Shown here one piece after another: positions 1 through 9,103 of a stretch of DNA of 64,000 bases. The translations under genes and the position numbers were made by a program. How positions within the stretch are numbered: position 1 is the first letter of the stretch; each line of letters starts with the position of its first letter. The notes beneath the pieces are model-generated. The model had not been told where the DNA came from, ran no database searches, and was given only the letters and a program-made list of their open reading frames with translations. The stretch comes from Nakamurella flava (GTDB lineage: Bacteria > Actinomycetota > Actinomycetes > Mycobacteriales > Nakamurellaceae): assembly GCF_005298075.1 (NCBI RefSeq), contig NZ_SZZH01000001.1, forward strand, positions 558,001 to 622,000, given 5' to 3'.

Positions 1-123
1 CAGGATGAGGTCCGGACCCCATGTCGCCGCGAGCACCCGACGGCCAGGCTGGGTGATCTGATGACTGACTTCCCGCCCGTCGCCGCCGCGGCCGCCCGCC
101 TGCCCGTCGGACGGTGGCCATGA
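1..123 (+). CDS. Possible 3' end of an upstream gene (partial)
   Basis: The first reading frame is open from the window edge to a TGA at 121-123, ending in residues VGRWP. The stop overlaps the ATG of the next gene as ATGA, the usual coupling in this genome. No domain can be recognised in 40 residues, and the frame could be open by chance in such GC-rich DNA, so this is only a tentative gene tail. Confidence 0.25.
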   Translation, partial: QDEVRTPCRREHPTARLGDLMTDFPPVAAAAARLPVGRWP

Positions 124-1184
124 CCACGCTCATCGTGCAGATCCCCTGTCTGAACGAGGAGGCGACCCTGGCGACCGTCCTCGACTCCATCCCCCGGCGG
201 ATCGACGGGATCGACGACATCCAGGTCGTCGTCATCGACGACGGATCCACCGACCGCACCGCGGCCATCGCCGCCGAGCGGGGCGCCCACGTCATCCGGC
301 ACGTCCGGACGATGGGGCTGGCCCGGTCGTTCCGGGACGGCGTCGACTACGCCCTGCACGTCGGGGCGGACATCGTGGTCAACACCGACGGCGACAACCA
401 GTACCCGCAGGGGTCGATCCCCGAGCTGGTCCGGCCGATCCTCGACGGCACCGCCGAAATCGTCGTCGGTGACCGGCAGACCGACCAGGTCCCGCACTTC
501 AGCCCGTTCAAGAAGATCATGCAGCGGTGGGGCAGCCGCGTCGTCAACGCGGCGGCGCAAACCGAGATCCCCGACGCGGCCAGCGGTTTCCGGGCCTACT
601 CGCGGGCCTCGCTGCTCCGGCTGAACGTGATCACGCCCTTCAGCTACTGCATGGAGACGATCATCCAGGCCGGCAGTCGGCGACTGCCGATCGTCAGCGT
701 GCCCGTCGTCACCAACCCGAAGACTCGCGAGTCCCGGCTGTTCCGGAACATCTGGGAGCACATGTTCAAGTCGGGCATGGCGGTGACCCGCAGCTACCTG
801 ATGTTCCGGCCCTACCTGGTGCTGACCGTCCTCGGCGTGGTCTTCGGCCTGGCCGCCCTGATCCCGTTCGCACGTTTCGGCGTCCTCTGGCTGACCGAGG
901 ACGGGGTCGGCCACATCCAGTCGCTGATCTTCGGCACCTCGATGTTCGTCGGCTGCCTGCTGTCCTTTGCCCTGCTGGTCATCGCCGACCTGCTGCGCAC
1001 CAACCGCCTGCTGCTCGAGGAGACCCTGGAGCGCACCAAGCAGATGCAGTACGCCGATCCGTCCCGCTATCCCCGGCTGTGGCAGCGGGCGCGTCGTGGG
1101 CCCGTGCTCCCCGTCCAGCGGGGCGCCGACGGACGACCGCCCGTCGTTGAGGGCACCGACTGGCCGCGCCGGGAAGCGATCTGA
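120..1184 (+). CDS. Family 2 glycosyltransferase, dolichol-phosphate-mannose-synthase-like, membrane anchored
   Basis: The protein (about 354 aa) opens with the GT-A nucleotide-binding motif PCLNEEATL, then VVVIDDGSTDRT and an acidic NTDGDNQYPQ segment that should bind the metal-sugar nucleotide. After the roughly 230-residue catalytic domain come two hydrophobic helices (about residues 232-260 and 272-295) and a basic tail, as in polyprenyl-phosphate glycosyltransferases that work on the inner face of the membrane. The start is either ATG 120 (ATGA overlap with the upstream frame) or GTG 114, two codons earlier; neither has a strong ribosome site. The next gene encodes a flippase-like protein, which suggests surface-glycan assembly. 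The sugar and acceptor cannot be read from sequence. Confidence 0.85.
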   Translation: MTTLIVQIPCLNEEATLATVLDSIPRRIDGIDDIQVVVIDDGSTDRTAAIAAERGAHVIRHVRTMGLARSFRDGVDYALHVGADIVVNTDGDNQYPQGSIPELVRPILDGTAEIVVGDRQTDQVPHFSPFKKIMQRWGSRVVNAAAQTEIPDAASGFRAYSRASLLRLNVITPFSYCMETIIQAGSRRLPIVSVPVVTNPKTRESRLFRNIWEHMFKSGMAVTRSYLMFRPYLVLTVLGVVFGLAALIPFARFGVLWLTEDGVGHIQSLIFGTSMFVGCLLSFALLVIADLLRTNRLLLEETLERTKQMQYADPSRYPRLWQRARRGPVLPVQRGADGRPPVVEGTDWPRREAI

Positions 1185-1252
1185 ACGCACCCGCCCGGCC
1201 GTCCGGGCCCACTCCGGGCCGGGGCCGCTGGCTGCGGGCCGCGGGGATCGTC

Positions 1253-2128
1253 GTGGGCCTGCTGGCGGTCGGTTTCTGCGGATGGACCCTGATCGCCGAG
1301 TGGTCGACGGTCCGGGCCGCGGTGAGTGCGGCCGATCCGGCGGTGGTGACGGCCGCGGCGGTCGGCGGACTGGCCGGCACGATCTGCGTCGCCGAGCAGT
1401 GGCGGTGGGTGCTGGGCGCCCTGGGCGCACCCACCGGGCGTCGGCGGGCCTGGACGTGGTTCTTCGCCGGCGAGCTGGGCAAGTACGTACCCGGCGGGGT
1501 GTGGGCGGTCGTGGGTCGCGGGGAGCTGGCCCACCGCGGCGGCGTGCCCCGGGCGGTCGCCTACCCGGCCACCCTGCTGTCGCTGGGGGTGTTCTGTCTG
1601 TCCGGCGGAATCGGCTGGGCGGCGCTGTACCCGTTCACCGGACCGGCCCGGTGGTGGACGGTGCTGCTGATCCCCGTCCTGCTGACCGTGGTCCATCCCG
1701 CCGTCCTGCGACCGGTGTTCGCGATCCTGGGCCGGGTCAGTCGGGGGCGGCTGATCGTTCCGGTCCTGCCGTGGCCGCGGATGCTGGGCCTGGTCGGCGT
1801 GACCCTGCCCGGGTGGCTGCTGCTCGGCGCGACCAGCGCGCTGGTGGCGGGCTCGCTCGGGCTGACCGCCGACCCGGTGGCCGTGGCCGGCGCCGCGATC
1901 GCCGCCTGGGTCGTCGGGGTCCTGGTGCCGGTCCCGGCCGGGGCGGGGATCCGTGAGGTGGCCTTCGCGGTCGGGTCCGGGTTGCCCGCGGGACCGGCCG
2001 TCCTGGTGGCCGCGCTGGCCCGGGTGGTGTTCGTCGTCGTCGACCTGGCCACCGGACTGCTGGCCCTCACGCTGCTGCGCCGGACCGGGGCGCCGCCGCG
2101 ACCCGTGGTGCCCGCGCCGCCAGGTTGA
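1253..2128 (+). CDS. Flippase-like / lysylphosphatidylglycerol-synthase-type integral membrane protein
   Basis: This polytopic protein (291 aa from GTG 1253, about 7-8 hydrophobic segments) carries the GELGKYVPGGVWAVVGRGEL signature of the UPF0104/LPG-synthase membrane domain, found in AglD- and MprF-like proteins linked to lipid or glycan-lipid translocation. GTG 1253 falls inside the first hydrophobic helix. The frame stays open upstream, and residues WLRAAGIVV would complete that helix, so translation may begin earlier, for example at CTG 1181, which overlaps the previous stop as CTGA. No ATG, GTG or TTG lies between. It is probably co-transcribed with the preceding GT2 gene and may handle the same lipid-linked sugar; that pairing is inference. 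Confidence 0.75.
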   Translation: MGLLAVGFCGWTLIAEWSTVRAAVSAADPAVVTAAAVGGLAGTICVAEQWRWVLGALGAPTGRRRAWTWFFAGELGKYVPGGVWAVVGRGELAHRGGVPRAVAYPATLLSLGVFCLSGGIGWAALYPFTGPARWWTVLLIPVLLTVVHPAVLRPVFAILGRVSRGRLIVPVLPWPRMLGLVGVTLPGWLLLGATSALVAGSLGLTADPVAVAGAAIAAWVVGVLVPVPAGAGIREVAFAVGSGLPAGPAVLVAALARVVFVVVDLATGLLALTLLRRTGAPPRPVVPAPPG

Positions 2129-2173
2129 CCGTCACCGCAGCGGCGGCAGCAGCCTCCGGTGCCGGGCGGACCG

Positions 2174-4357
2174 TCACCGGGGGAACGGCACCCGCCACCA
2201 GTGCAGGGCGAAGGGCGCCAGGAAGGGCAGTTGCTCGTCGATGCGTTCGTAGCGGGCCGGCAGGTGGTCCAGGGTCGGCTCGGCCGACCACCGGTCGTAC
2301 ACCTCGATCGAGGACTGCACCTGGGTCGGATCGTCGGTCAACGACGTCAGGTCGTCCCGGAGCAGCGACACCAGGACCAGTCGGTAGCCGTTGGCGGCGA
2401 CCCGGTCGGTGAGGGCGGGCAGGTCCTGCACGCGTTGCCACGAACCCAGCCCGGCGACCGGAACCTCGCACCAGCTGCGCAGGGTCTGCAGCAGGGTGAT
2501 CTCGGCGTAGGCGTCGGTCACCACCACCGCGTCACCGGGGGCCAGAGCGGCGCACGTCTGGAGGACGGGGTCCAGATGGGCGGCCTGGACGCGGTGCCAG
2601 CGCACCGGGGCCGAGGTCACCAGCACCGGAGCGAGCAGGGCCACGACCAGCGCGCCGACGGTCAGCCGCGGGACGACACCGCGACCGCGGGACCACCTGG
2701 CCGGGAGGGCGTCGAGCAGCAGAGCCAGGCCGGCGGTCGCCCAGACGGCCACGGCCGGCAGGATGGCCGGCACGAAACGCCGTGAGGCCCAGAGCTGGTC
2801 GGGGGTGATCTGGGGGTCGTACCAGTAGATCGCGCCCGCCCCGAGTCCGAGGACGAGGACGGCCAGCAGTGCGGGCGCGACAGTCCGGTGGCCAACCCGC
2901 CAGAGCACCACCACGGCCGCCGCGATGGCCGCGGCCAGGGCGGTGGCGCCCACGTACCAGGACATCCACACCAGGCTGTGCTCGGCGTAGTTCCGGTAGG
3001 GCTCGGCGGGCAGACCGTCGGCCGCCTGCAGGTCGATCACCGCGGGATAGGCGATTGCGCTCGTCGTCGTCTGCACCAGCGGGCGGATCAGCCATCCGAA
3101 CAGCAGTGTCGCCCCGACCACGACCGCGGCGGTCCGTGCCACCGGGCGGCGCAGGCGGACGGCGGCCGCCCGGACCGCCGGCCGGCCCGACCACAGGGCG
3201 AGGCCGGCCCCGCTGACCACCGCGGAGGCCACGAGCGCGAACCGCAGGAGACCGATCTGACCGGCCAGGTCGGTGACGTACCCGCCGGTGCGCTCGACCA
3301 GGTCCCACCACCCCACCAGTCCGACCGTCACGGTCGCCGCGACCGCTGCGCCCCAGGCCCGCAGCAGTGCCCTCCGGCCGCCGGGATCGGCGGCCGCGAC
3401 GGACACCGCGGCCAGCGGCAGGGCCAGGCAGAGATAGGCCAACGCGTCGACCCGGGTGCTGACCAGTGCCCCCATGAGGAGCCCGCCGAGCAGCCCGAGA
3501 CTCACCCGTGGACGGCGGGCCATGATGACCAGCACCAGGATGGCCGCCCATAGCAGGGCCAGCGCGAACGGCTCCGAGTAGGTGTTGCGGGCGACGTACA
3601 GCAGCGGCAGGCCGCCGGCCAACAGCGCGGGCGCCAGCAGGGCGACGGCGGGGCGGCGGGTCGCCCGCACGGCGACGGCGTACACCAGCAGCAGTCCCAC
3701 CCCGGCGATGAGGGCGGGAACCCGGAACAGCAGCGGCGCGCCGCCCACGTCGAAACCCACGGCCAGCGCCACCGCGGTCAGATGGTTGAACTGCGGGTCC
3801 AGCACCCCGGTCGCCGTCTCCGCATTCGGCCCCTGCGGGTCCACCGGTTCGTCGTACACGGCCGCACTGCTGAACCGCAGGCCTTCGATCCCGGCGAAAG
3901 CGGTTCCGCGCGCGTCGATCTCGAGCGCGCCGAAGGCCGACAACTGCCGGGCCGTGGCGGCGTAGGAACCAGGGTCGCGGGCGACCACGACATTCTGCGA
4001 CGGGGTCACCGCGACGAAGAGCAGGTACCCGACGGCCAGCACGGCGGCCGCCGCGCCGGCGACGTGCGCGGCCCGGGTGGTCGAACCCCGGGGGAGGGAC
4101 CGCCACAGCCCGACCAGGGCGAGCAGGGTCGGAGGGAGGGCCAGCAGCAGCGTCAGTCCGGTCGAGAACCAACCGACGACGGCCAGCAGCAGCCCGACGA
4201 CACCGCCGACGGCCAGCGTGACGGCGACCGCCAGGGCGGCGAACTCCAGCCAGAAGGGGGCCGCGACCTCCGGCTGCGCTCGCCGGACCGGCGACGATCC
4301 GGCGGCGGTGGGGGAGGGCGGGGCGAGGTCGTCCGGGGGGGCGGTCCGACCGCTCAC
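2174..4357 (-). CDS. GT-C fold membrane glycosyltransferase-like protein
   Basis: A 727-residue protein with roughly a dozen hydrophobic segments. A loop after the second segment (about residues 125-200) contains ARDPGSYAATARQL and later acidic residues, the place where GT-C enzymes of the PMT/ArnT/GT39 group hold their catalytic Asp/Glu. A soluble C-terminal domain of about 170 residues (starting near SAPVRWHRVQ) would face outward. This fits a polyprenyl-phosphate-sugar dependent transferase, but no acceptor is identifiable. The GTG start overlaps the response regulator stop by 4 bases, so it is the last gene of a sensor-kinase, regulator, transferase operon. That linkage suggests the two-component system controls envelope glycosylation. 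Confidence 0.7.
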   Translation of the reverse strand: MSGRTAPPDDLAPPSPTAAGSSPVRRAQPEVAAPFWLEFAALAVAVTLAVGGVVGLLLAVVGWFSTGLTLLLALPPTLLALVGLWRSLPRGSTTRAAHVAGAAAAVLAVGYLLFVAVTPSQNVVVARDPGSYAATARQLSAFGALEIDARGTAFAGIEGLRFSSAAVYDEPVDPQGPNAETATGVLDPQFNHLTAVALAVGFDVGGAPLLFRVPALIAGVGLLLVYAVAVRATRRPAVALLAPALLAGGLPLLYVARNTYSEPFALALLWAAILVLVIMARRPRVSLGLLGGLLMGALVSTRVDALAYLCLALPLAAVSVAAADPGGRRALLRAWGAAVAATVTVGLVGWWDLVERTGGYVTDLAGQIGLLRFALVASAVVSGAGLALWSGRPAVRAAAVRLRRPVARTAAVVVGATLLFGWLIRPLVQTTTSAIAYPAVIDLQAADGLPAEPYRNYAEHSLVWMSWYVGATALAAAIAAAVVVLWRVGHRTVAPALLAVLVLGLGAGAIYWYDPQITPDQLWASRRFVPAILPAVAVWATAGLALLLDALPARWSRGRGVVPRLTVGALVVALLAPVLVTSAPVRWHRVQAAHLDPVLQTCAALAPGDAVVVTDAYAEITLLQTLRSWCEVPVAGLGSWQRVQDLPALTDRVAANGYRLVLVSLLRDDLTSLTDDPTQVQSSIEVYDRWSAEPTLDHLPARYERIDEQLPFLAPFALHWWRVPFPR

Positions 4358-5007
4358 GGTTCGATCAACCCCGTCCGGATCGCGTACCGGGCGAGGTCGA
4401 GCCGGTCGTGCAGACCCAACTTGCCCAGGATGTTGGCGCGGTGCCGTTCCACCGTCTTGACGCTGATCACCAGGGCGTCGGCGATGGCCCGCGACGAATG
4501 CCCCTCGGCGATCATCTTGACGACCTCGTCCTCGCGTGGGGTCAGGACACGGGTCGGTAGCGCCTGCCCGGAGCGGGCCCGCCGCAGGACGTCGTCGACC
4601 AGCGGACCGGGTTCCCCGCCGTAGACGAACGGATCGCCCCGCCGGGCCCGCCGGCAGGCGTCCACCAGGTCGCGGTCGGCCACCGACTTGAGGACGTAAC
4701 CGCTGGCCCCGGCCTTGATCGCCTCCAGGAAGTACTGCTCGTTGTCGTACATCGACAGCATCAGCACCGTCACGGTCGAGCCCCGCCGACGGAGCTCCTG
4801 CGCGGCCTGCAGGCCGGTCATCCGGGGCATCGCGATGTCCAGGATCGCCAGATCCACGGTGGTGCTGCGCAGCTGGTCCAGTGCGGCGGCGCCGTCCCCG
4901 GCCTCGGCGACCACCTGCAGGTCGGGCTCGCCGTCCAGGATCAGGCGCAGGCCACGCCGGACCAGGGCGTGATCGTCGGCCAGCAGGATGCGCGTCGGCG
5001 CGGTCAC
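4354..5007 (-). CDS. NarL/FixJ-type response regulator
   Basis: A 217-residue regulator. The receiver domain (residues 5-120) has the acidic pair D11/D12, phosphoacceptor D57 in LAILDIAMP and the conserved K107 in YVLKS. The C-terminal LuxR-type HTH (about 148-210) reads LTPREDEVVKMIAEGHSSRA and then VKTVERHRANILGKL. It overlaps the upstream histidine kinase and the downstream membrane glycosyltransferase by 4 bases each, giving translational coupling. Its partner is clearly the adjacent kinase. Targets are unknown, but the operon itself suggests cell-envelope functions. Confidence 0.93.
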   Translation of the reverse strand: MTAPTRILLADDHALVRRGLRLILDGEPDLQVVAEAGDGAAALDQLRSTTVDLAILDIAMPRMTGLQAAQELRRRGSTVTVLMLSMYDNEQYFLEAIKAGASGYVLKSVADRDLVDACRRARRGDPFVYGGEPGPLVDDVLRRARSGQALPTRVLTPREDEVVKMIAEGHSSRAIADALVISVKTVERHRANILGKLGLHDRLDLARYAIRTGLIEP

Positions 5008-6041
5008 CGGCCGCCCCCGGCGGTGGACCGGCCGAGGGGGACGGCCAGTTCCAATCGGGTCCCGCCCCCGGGGGCCTCGTTCACCGTCAGGTCGCCGTGC
5101 ACCAGGATGGCCCGTTCCCGCATGCCCCGGATGCCGCCGCCCTCGACGGCGCCGACCGGTCCGCGACCGTCGTCGACGATGCGGACGAACAGCTTCTCGC
5201 CCCGGCGGCCCACCACCACCTCGATCCCCGCGCTGGTGGCGTCGGCGTGCCGGGTCACGTTGGTCAGGCCCTCCTGGGCGACGCGGTAGATGGCCAGTTC
5301 GGTGTCGGGCGGCAGGTCCGGCAGCCGGTCGTCGATCCGGACGGTGACCGGTAGATCCCCGGCCCGGCTCACGTCGGCACCCAGGGCGTGCAGGGCGCTG
5401 GACAGCCCGAGGTCGTCGAGCACCCCGGGGCGCAGCCGGCGGGCGACGGTGCGGACCTCGTCCAGGCAGTCGCGCACGGTCTCCTGGATCTCGGCCACCT
5501 CGCCCCGCAACGACTCCGGGCAGCGGTCGGCCGTCCGCCGCAGCCCGAGCAGCACCGCGGTCAGGCTCTGCCCGACCTCGTCGTGGAGTTCGCGGGCGAT
5601 GCGGCGGCGCTCGTCCTCCTGGGCGGCCAGGGCGTGGGCGCTGCTCGCCTCCCGCTCGTGTTCGAGCCGATCGAGCATCTGGTTGAACGTGTCGACGAGG
5701 TGCCCGACGGTGCGGTCACTGGTCGGAGCCAGGCGTTGACCCGGCCGCAGCAGATCGACGCGTTCCATCAGCGAGGTCAACCCGTCCAGGGGGCGCAGGG
5801 TGGCGCGGACGAGCACGGCGTTGATCGCGACCATCAGGGCCGACCCCAGGGCCAGCACGATGCCTTCCGGCCAGGACAGGGGGTTGGACACGGTGACCGG
5901 GGTGATGGCCAGCAAAACACCGGCGACCGTGACGACCACGACGTTGAACAGCAGCAGCCGCCGGAACAGGGTGTCGGCCGGCCCCCGGGTGTCGCCCGGA
6001 CGGCGGGCCGCGGGCACGGGCCTGGTCAGCACACTGGTCAC
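5004..6041 (-). CDS. Two-component sensor histidine kinase, HisKA_3 / NarX-DegS class
   Basis: Starting at GTG 6041 (preceded by GGTGGG) gives 345 aa. A longer frame runs up to 6413, but its extra N-terminus is Arg/Pro-rich and looks non-coding. Two membrane helices (about 29-47 and 59-79) enclose a loop of only about 10 residues, so the sensor probably reads the membrane or an intracellular cue. A HAMP-like linker follows (80-133). H153 in ARELHDEVGQ is the phosphoacceptor, and the HATPase domain carries NVTRHA, DDGRG and GGIRGMRERA. It is followed without a gap by its response regulator. Confidence 0.9.
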   Translation of the reverse strand: MTSVLTRPVPAARRPGDTRGPADTLFRRLLLFNVVVVTVAGVLLAITPVTVSNPLSWPEGIVLALGSALMVAINAVLVRATLRPLDGLTSLMERVDLLRPGQRLAPTSDRTVGHLVDTFNQMLDRLEHEREASSAHALAAQEDERRRIARELHDEVGQSLTAVLLGLRRTADRCPESLRGEVAEIQETVRDCLDEVRTVARRLRPGVLDDLGLSSALHALGADVSRAGDLPVTVRIDDRLPDLPPDTELAIYRVAQEGLTNVTRHADATSAGIEVVVGRRGEKLFVRIVDDGRGPVGAVEGGGIRGMRERAILVHGDLTVNEAPGGGTRLELAVPLGRSTAGGGR

Positions 6042-6347
6042 CCCACCAGCTTCACCACGGGGCGACCGGCCTGTCCATGGGCGCTGGACCCCACAATCCG
6101 CGCCCACCGGTCGACCGCGGTGACCGCAGGCGTCGGTCGGCCCACCGGGGAGTGCCGCCCCCGGTCCGGTGCCGGACGGTGGCGGTCGACTCTTTCGGGT
6201 ACCCGGGACGCGCCCGCCCGAACCCCGGGGCGACCATGCTGGGGACGACCGGAAGATCCGTGGACGACCGATCGTGGCGTGCGAACCGGGGGCCCAGGGC
6301 TTCCACCCCGCCGGACGGCCGGTCGATAGGCGATCGATGGAGACGAC
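6042..6347. other. Divergent intergenic region between sensor kinase and MFS porter
   Basis: A 306-base stretch between two divergent genes. Frames on both strands are open but give Arg/Pro/Gly-rich products without domains, so I call no gene. It should hold promoters for the kinase operon (leftward) and the MFS gene (rightward). I could not find a convincing -35/-10 pair or a strong palindrome. A GGAG at 6339-6342 is the ribosome site of the MFS gene. Confidence 0.5.
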
Positions 6348-7772
6348 GTGGCGACAGCAGCGATGAAGCCGGCGGGGTCGAACCCCCTTCCGCCGTTGAC
6401 CGCGGGCCCGCACACCCGGCGTCTGGATCTCATCGCGGTCGTCGCCACCTTCGGCGGCCTGCTCTTCGGCTACGACACCGGCGTCATCAACGGTGCGCTC
6501 GAACCGATGAAGGCCGACCTCGGCCTGACCGCGGTCACCGAGGGTCTGGTCACCAGCATCCTGCTCATCGGGGCGGCCATCGGTGCCCTGGCCTGTGGGC
6601 GACTCAACGACCTCCTGGGCCGCAGGAAGGCGCTGCAGATCCTCGCCGTGCTGTTCCTGGCCGGCACCATCGGTGCCGTGCTCGCCCCGGGACTGGGCGT
6701 TCTGCTGCCCTCCCGTTTCGTCCTCGGGTTCGCAGTCGGCGGCGCGTCGGTCACCGTGCCGGTGTACCTGGCCGAACTGTCACCGACCGAACGGCGCGGG
6801 CAGCTCACCGGTCGCAACGAGCTGGCCATCGTCGTCGGCCAGTTCCTGGCCTTCGGGATCAACGCGATCATCGGCAACGTCTGGGGTGAGGACGACGGCG
6901 TGTGGCGCTACATGCTGGCCGTCGCCGCCGTCCCCGCCGTCTGCCTGTTCGTCGGGATGCTGCGGATGCCGGAGTCGCCGCGCTGGCTGCTCGCCCATGG
7001 CCGGGACGACGACGCACTGGCCGTGCTGATGCAGGTGCGGCCGGAGGAGCGGGCCCGGGCCGAGCTGGCCGAGGTCCGGGAGCTGGCCGCCGAGGAGGCG
7101 CAGTCCCAGCTGGGCGGGTGGCGGGACCTGCGTACCCCGTGGGTGCGGCGCATCGTCGTCGCCGGTATCGGCCTGGCCGTGGCCCAGCAGTTCACCGGCA
7201 TCAACTCGGTCATGTACTACGGCTCACAGGTGTTGACCATGGCCGGCTTCTCGCAGAGCGCCGCGCTCATCGCCAACGTCGCCAACGGGGTGCTCGCCGT
7301 CCTCGGCGCCGTCGTCTGCCTCTGGTTCCTCATCGACCGCTTCCCCCGCCGCACCCTCATCATCGGCGGGTTCGTCGCCACCACCACGATCCACCTGCTC
7401 ATCGCCGTGGCCTCCGCCGTGCTGCCCGACGGCCTGGGCAAGGCCTGGGTGACGCTCGTGCTGATGGTGCTGTTCGTCTTCGCGATGCAGCTCGCGCTCA
7501 ACGTGCCGGTGTGGGTGACCCTGGCCGAGCTGTTCCCGCTGCGGCTGCGCGGCTTCGCCATGGGCCTGTCCGTGCTGTGCCTGTGGGTCGCCAACGCGGT
7601 CATCTCGTTCGCGTTCCCCAGCCTGGTCGAGACGGTCGGCATCCAGGGGATGTTCCTCATCTTCGCCATCGCCGGGGCGCTCAGCATCTGGTTCCTGGCG
7701 AAGCGGCTGCCGGAGACCGGCCACCGCTCGTTGGAGGAACTGGAGGAGGACTTCTCCGCCGGCCGGTTCTGA
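6348..7772 (+). CDS. Sugar porter family MFS transporter (polyol/hexose:H+ symporter)
   Basis: A 474-residue, 12-helix permease with the marks of the sugar porter subfamily: GGLLFGYDTGVINGAL in helix 1, GRLNDLLGRRKAL between helices 2 and 3, PVYLAELSPTERRG after helix 4, QQFTGINSVMYYG in helix 7 and PVWVTLAELFPLRLRG in helix 10. It resembles XylE, GalP and IolT and would import a monosaccharide or inositol with protons; the substrate is not predictable. Start GTG 6348 has GGAG five bases upstream. It ends 3 bases before the convergent aminopeptidase gene, leaving no room for a separate terminator. Confidence 0.9.
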   Translation: MATAAMKPAGSNPLPPLTAGPHTRRLDLIAVVATFGGLLFGYDTGVINGALEPMKADLGLTAVTEGLVTSILLIGAAIGALACGRLNDLLGRRKALQILAVLFLAGTIGAVLAPGLGVLLPSRFVLGFAVGGASVTVPVYLAELSPTERRGQLTGRNELAIVVGQFLAFGINAIIGNVWGEDDGVWRYMLAVAAVPAVCLFVGMLRMPESPRWLLAHGRDDDALAVLMQVRPEERARAELAEVRELAAEEAQSQLGGWRDLRTPWVRRIVVAGIGLAVAQQFTGINSVMYYGSQVLTMAGFSQSAALIANVANGVLAVLGAVVCLWFLIDRFPRRTLIIGGFVATTTIHLLIAVASAVLPDGLGKAWVTLVLMVLFVFAMQLALNVPVWVTLAELFPLRLRGFAMGLSVLCLWVANAVISFAFPSLVETVGIQGMFLIFAIAGALSIWFLAKRLPETGHRSLEELEEDFSAGRF

Positions 7773-7775
7773 CCC

Positions 7776-9056
7776 TCAGGCGCCGGCGAAGAACGCCCCG
7801 ATGGCGGCCGAGAGCGCCCACGGGTCCGACGATCCCGCCATCTCGCGGGCCGAATGCATCGACAGCAGCGGGATCCCGACGTCGATGGTGGTGAACCCGG
7901 AGCGGGTCGCGGTCAGCGGGCCGATCGTCGACCCACAGGGCATCGCGTTGTTCGACACGAACTCCTGGGTCGACACCCCGGCGGCGGCGCAGGCCCGGTG
8001 CCAGAGGGCGGCGCCGACCCCGGTGGTCGCGTACCGCTGGTTCGCGTTGATCTTCAGCAGCGGGCCGCCGTTCAGCAGGGGGCGGTGGGCCGGGTCGTGC
8101 CGGCCCGGGTAGTTGGGGTGCACGGCGTGGCCGGCGTCCGCGGACAGGCACACGGTGTTCGCGGCGAGCCGGTACCAGCCCTCCCCGTCGATCCCGAGTG
8201 ACAGGGCGATCCGGCGCAGGGTGTCCTCCAGCAGGGGACCGGAGGCCCCGGACCGGGTGGCCGACCCGACCTCCTCGTGGTCGAAAGCGACCAGCACCCG
8301 GACGAAGTCGGAATCGCCGCGGGCGTCCTCCAGCGCCGCCAGCCCGGCGTGCACGCTGGACAGGTTGTCGAGCCGCCCGGCGGCGAAGAACTCGTCCGCT
8401 GGACCGAACACCTCCGCCGGCTGGGTGACGTAAGCGACGACGTCGGTCGCCACCACGTCGGCCGCGCGGACCCCGGCCAGCTCGGCGAGATGGCCGCCGA
8501 TGCGCCGGTCCGGGCGGTCCACGCTCCACACCGGCGCGGTGTGCTGCTGCCGGTCCAGCTTCACGCCCTCCTCGTTGACCGCACGGTCGAGGTGGATGGC
8601 CAGCTGCGGGATCCGCATCACCGGGCCGGTCCGTACCAGCGTCGTGCTGCCGTCCCGCAGCACCAGCCGACCGGCCAGTCCGAGCTCGCGGTCGAGCCAG
8701 GAGTTCAGCAGTGGACCGCCGTAGACCTCCATGCCGACCTGCTGCCACCCGTCGCGTTGCAGATCGGGACGCGGCTTGAGGACGAAACCAGGGGAGTCGG
8801 TGTGCGCGCCGCAGATGAGAAACCCGCGCGGACGGCCCGTCGGCAACCGCCAGGCCACGACCGAACCGTCCCGCACCACCACGTGCCCGCCGGGCCCGCC
8901 GTCGAACGGCTCCCGCTCGTCCTGCGACCGGAAACCGATGGCCCGCAAGCGATCCCGGACCGCGGCGGCGGTGTGGAACGCCGACGCGGCGGACGCCAGG
9001 AAACCGGCCAGGTCGTCCAGATGGCGTCGGGCGGGACTCGGCTGATCGGCGGGCAT
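7776..9056 (-). CDS. M18 family aminopeptidase (aspartyl aminopeptidase-like)
   Basis: A 426-residue cytosolic metallopeptidase. Zinc and catalytic motifs of family M18 are visible: CGAHTDSPGF (H85), AAGRLDNLSS, FDHEEVGSATRSGA (acidic catalytic pair) and LLSMHSAREM near the C-terminus. The length matches bacterial ApeB/PepC-type enzymes, which form large oligomers and release N-terminal residues from peptides. The ATG has no Shine-Dalgarno sequence; a TAGGCT -10 box ends 6 bases before it, so the mRNA is probably leaderless. It is divergent from the DUF1802 gene and convergent with the MFS gene. Confidence 0.93.
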   Translation of the reverse strand: MPADQPSPARRHLDDLAGFLASAASAFHTAAAVRDRLRAIGFRSQDEREPFDGGPGGHVVVRDGSVVAWRLPTGRPRGFLICGAHTDSPGFVLKPRPDLQRDGWQQVGMEVYGGPLLNSWLDRELGLAGRLVLRDGSTTLVRTGPVMRIPQLAIHLDRAVNEEGVKLDRQQHTAPVWSVDRPDRRIGGHLAELAGVRAADVVATDVVAYVTQPAEVFGPADEFFAAGRLDNLSSVHAGLAALEDARGDSDFVRVLVAFDHEEVGSATRSGASGPLLEDTLRRIALSLGIDGEGWYRLAANTVCLSADAGHAVHPNYPGRHDPAHRPLLNGGPLLKINANQRYATTGVGAALWHRACAAAGVSTQEFVSNNAMPCGSTIGPLTATRSGFTTIDVGIPLLSMHSAREMAGSSDPWALSAAIGAFFAGA

Positions 9057-9062
9057 GGCCCG

Positions 9063-9097
9063 AGCCTAGAGGCGAACGGCCGATCGACTCCTAGGCT
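9063..9097. promoter_or_regulatory. Back-to-back leaderless promoters
   Basis: Two identical -10 boxes lie in this short divergent region. On the minus strand TAGGCT (9063-9068 read in reverse) ends 6 bases before the ATG at 9056. On the plus strand TAGGCT at 9092-9097 ends 6 bases before the GTG at 9104. Both starts would coincide with the predicted transcription start and neither has a Shine-Dalgarno sequence, so both genes are predicted to give leaderless mRNAs. No clear -35 boxes are seen. Confidence 0.6.
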
Positions 9098-9103
9098 GGA
9101 CCG

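Noticed and set aside
1181-1252. CTG 1181 as start of the flippase-like protein
   Set aside because: Kept as an alternative only. It would complete the first membrane helix and overlaps the upstream stop, but CTG starts are rare and there is no clear ribosome site.
5004-6413. Longer N-terminus of the sensor kinase up to 6413
   Set aside because: The extra 124 residues are Arg/Pro/Gly-rich and contain no helix or domain. GTG 6041 has a ribosome site and precedes the first membrane helix at a normal distance.
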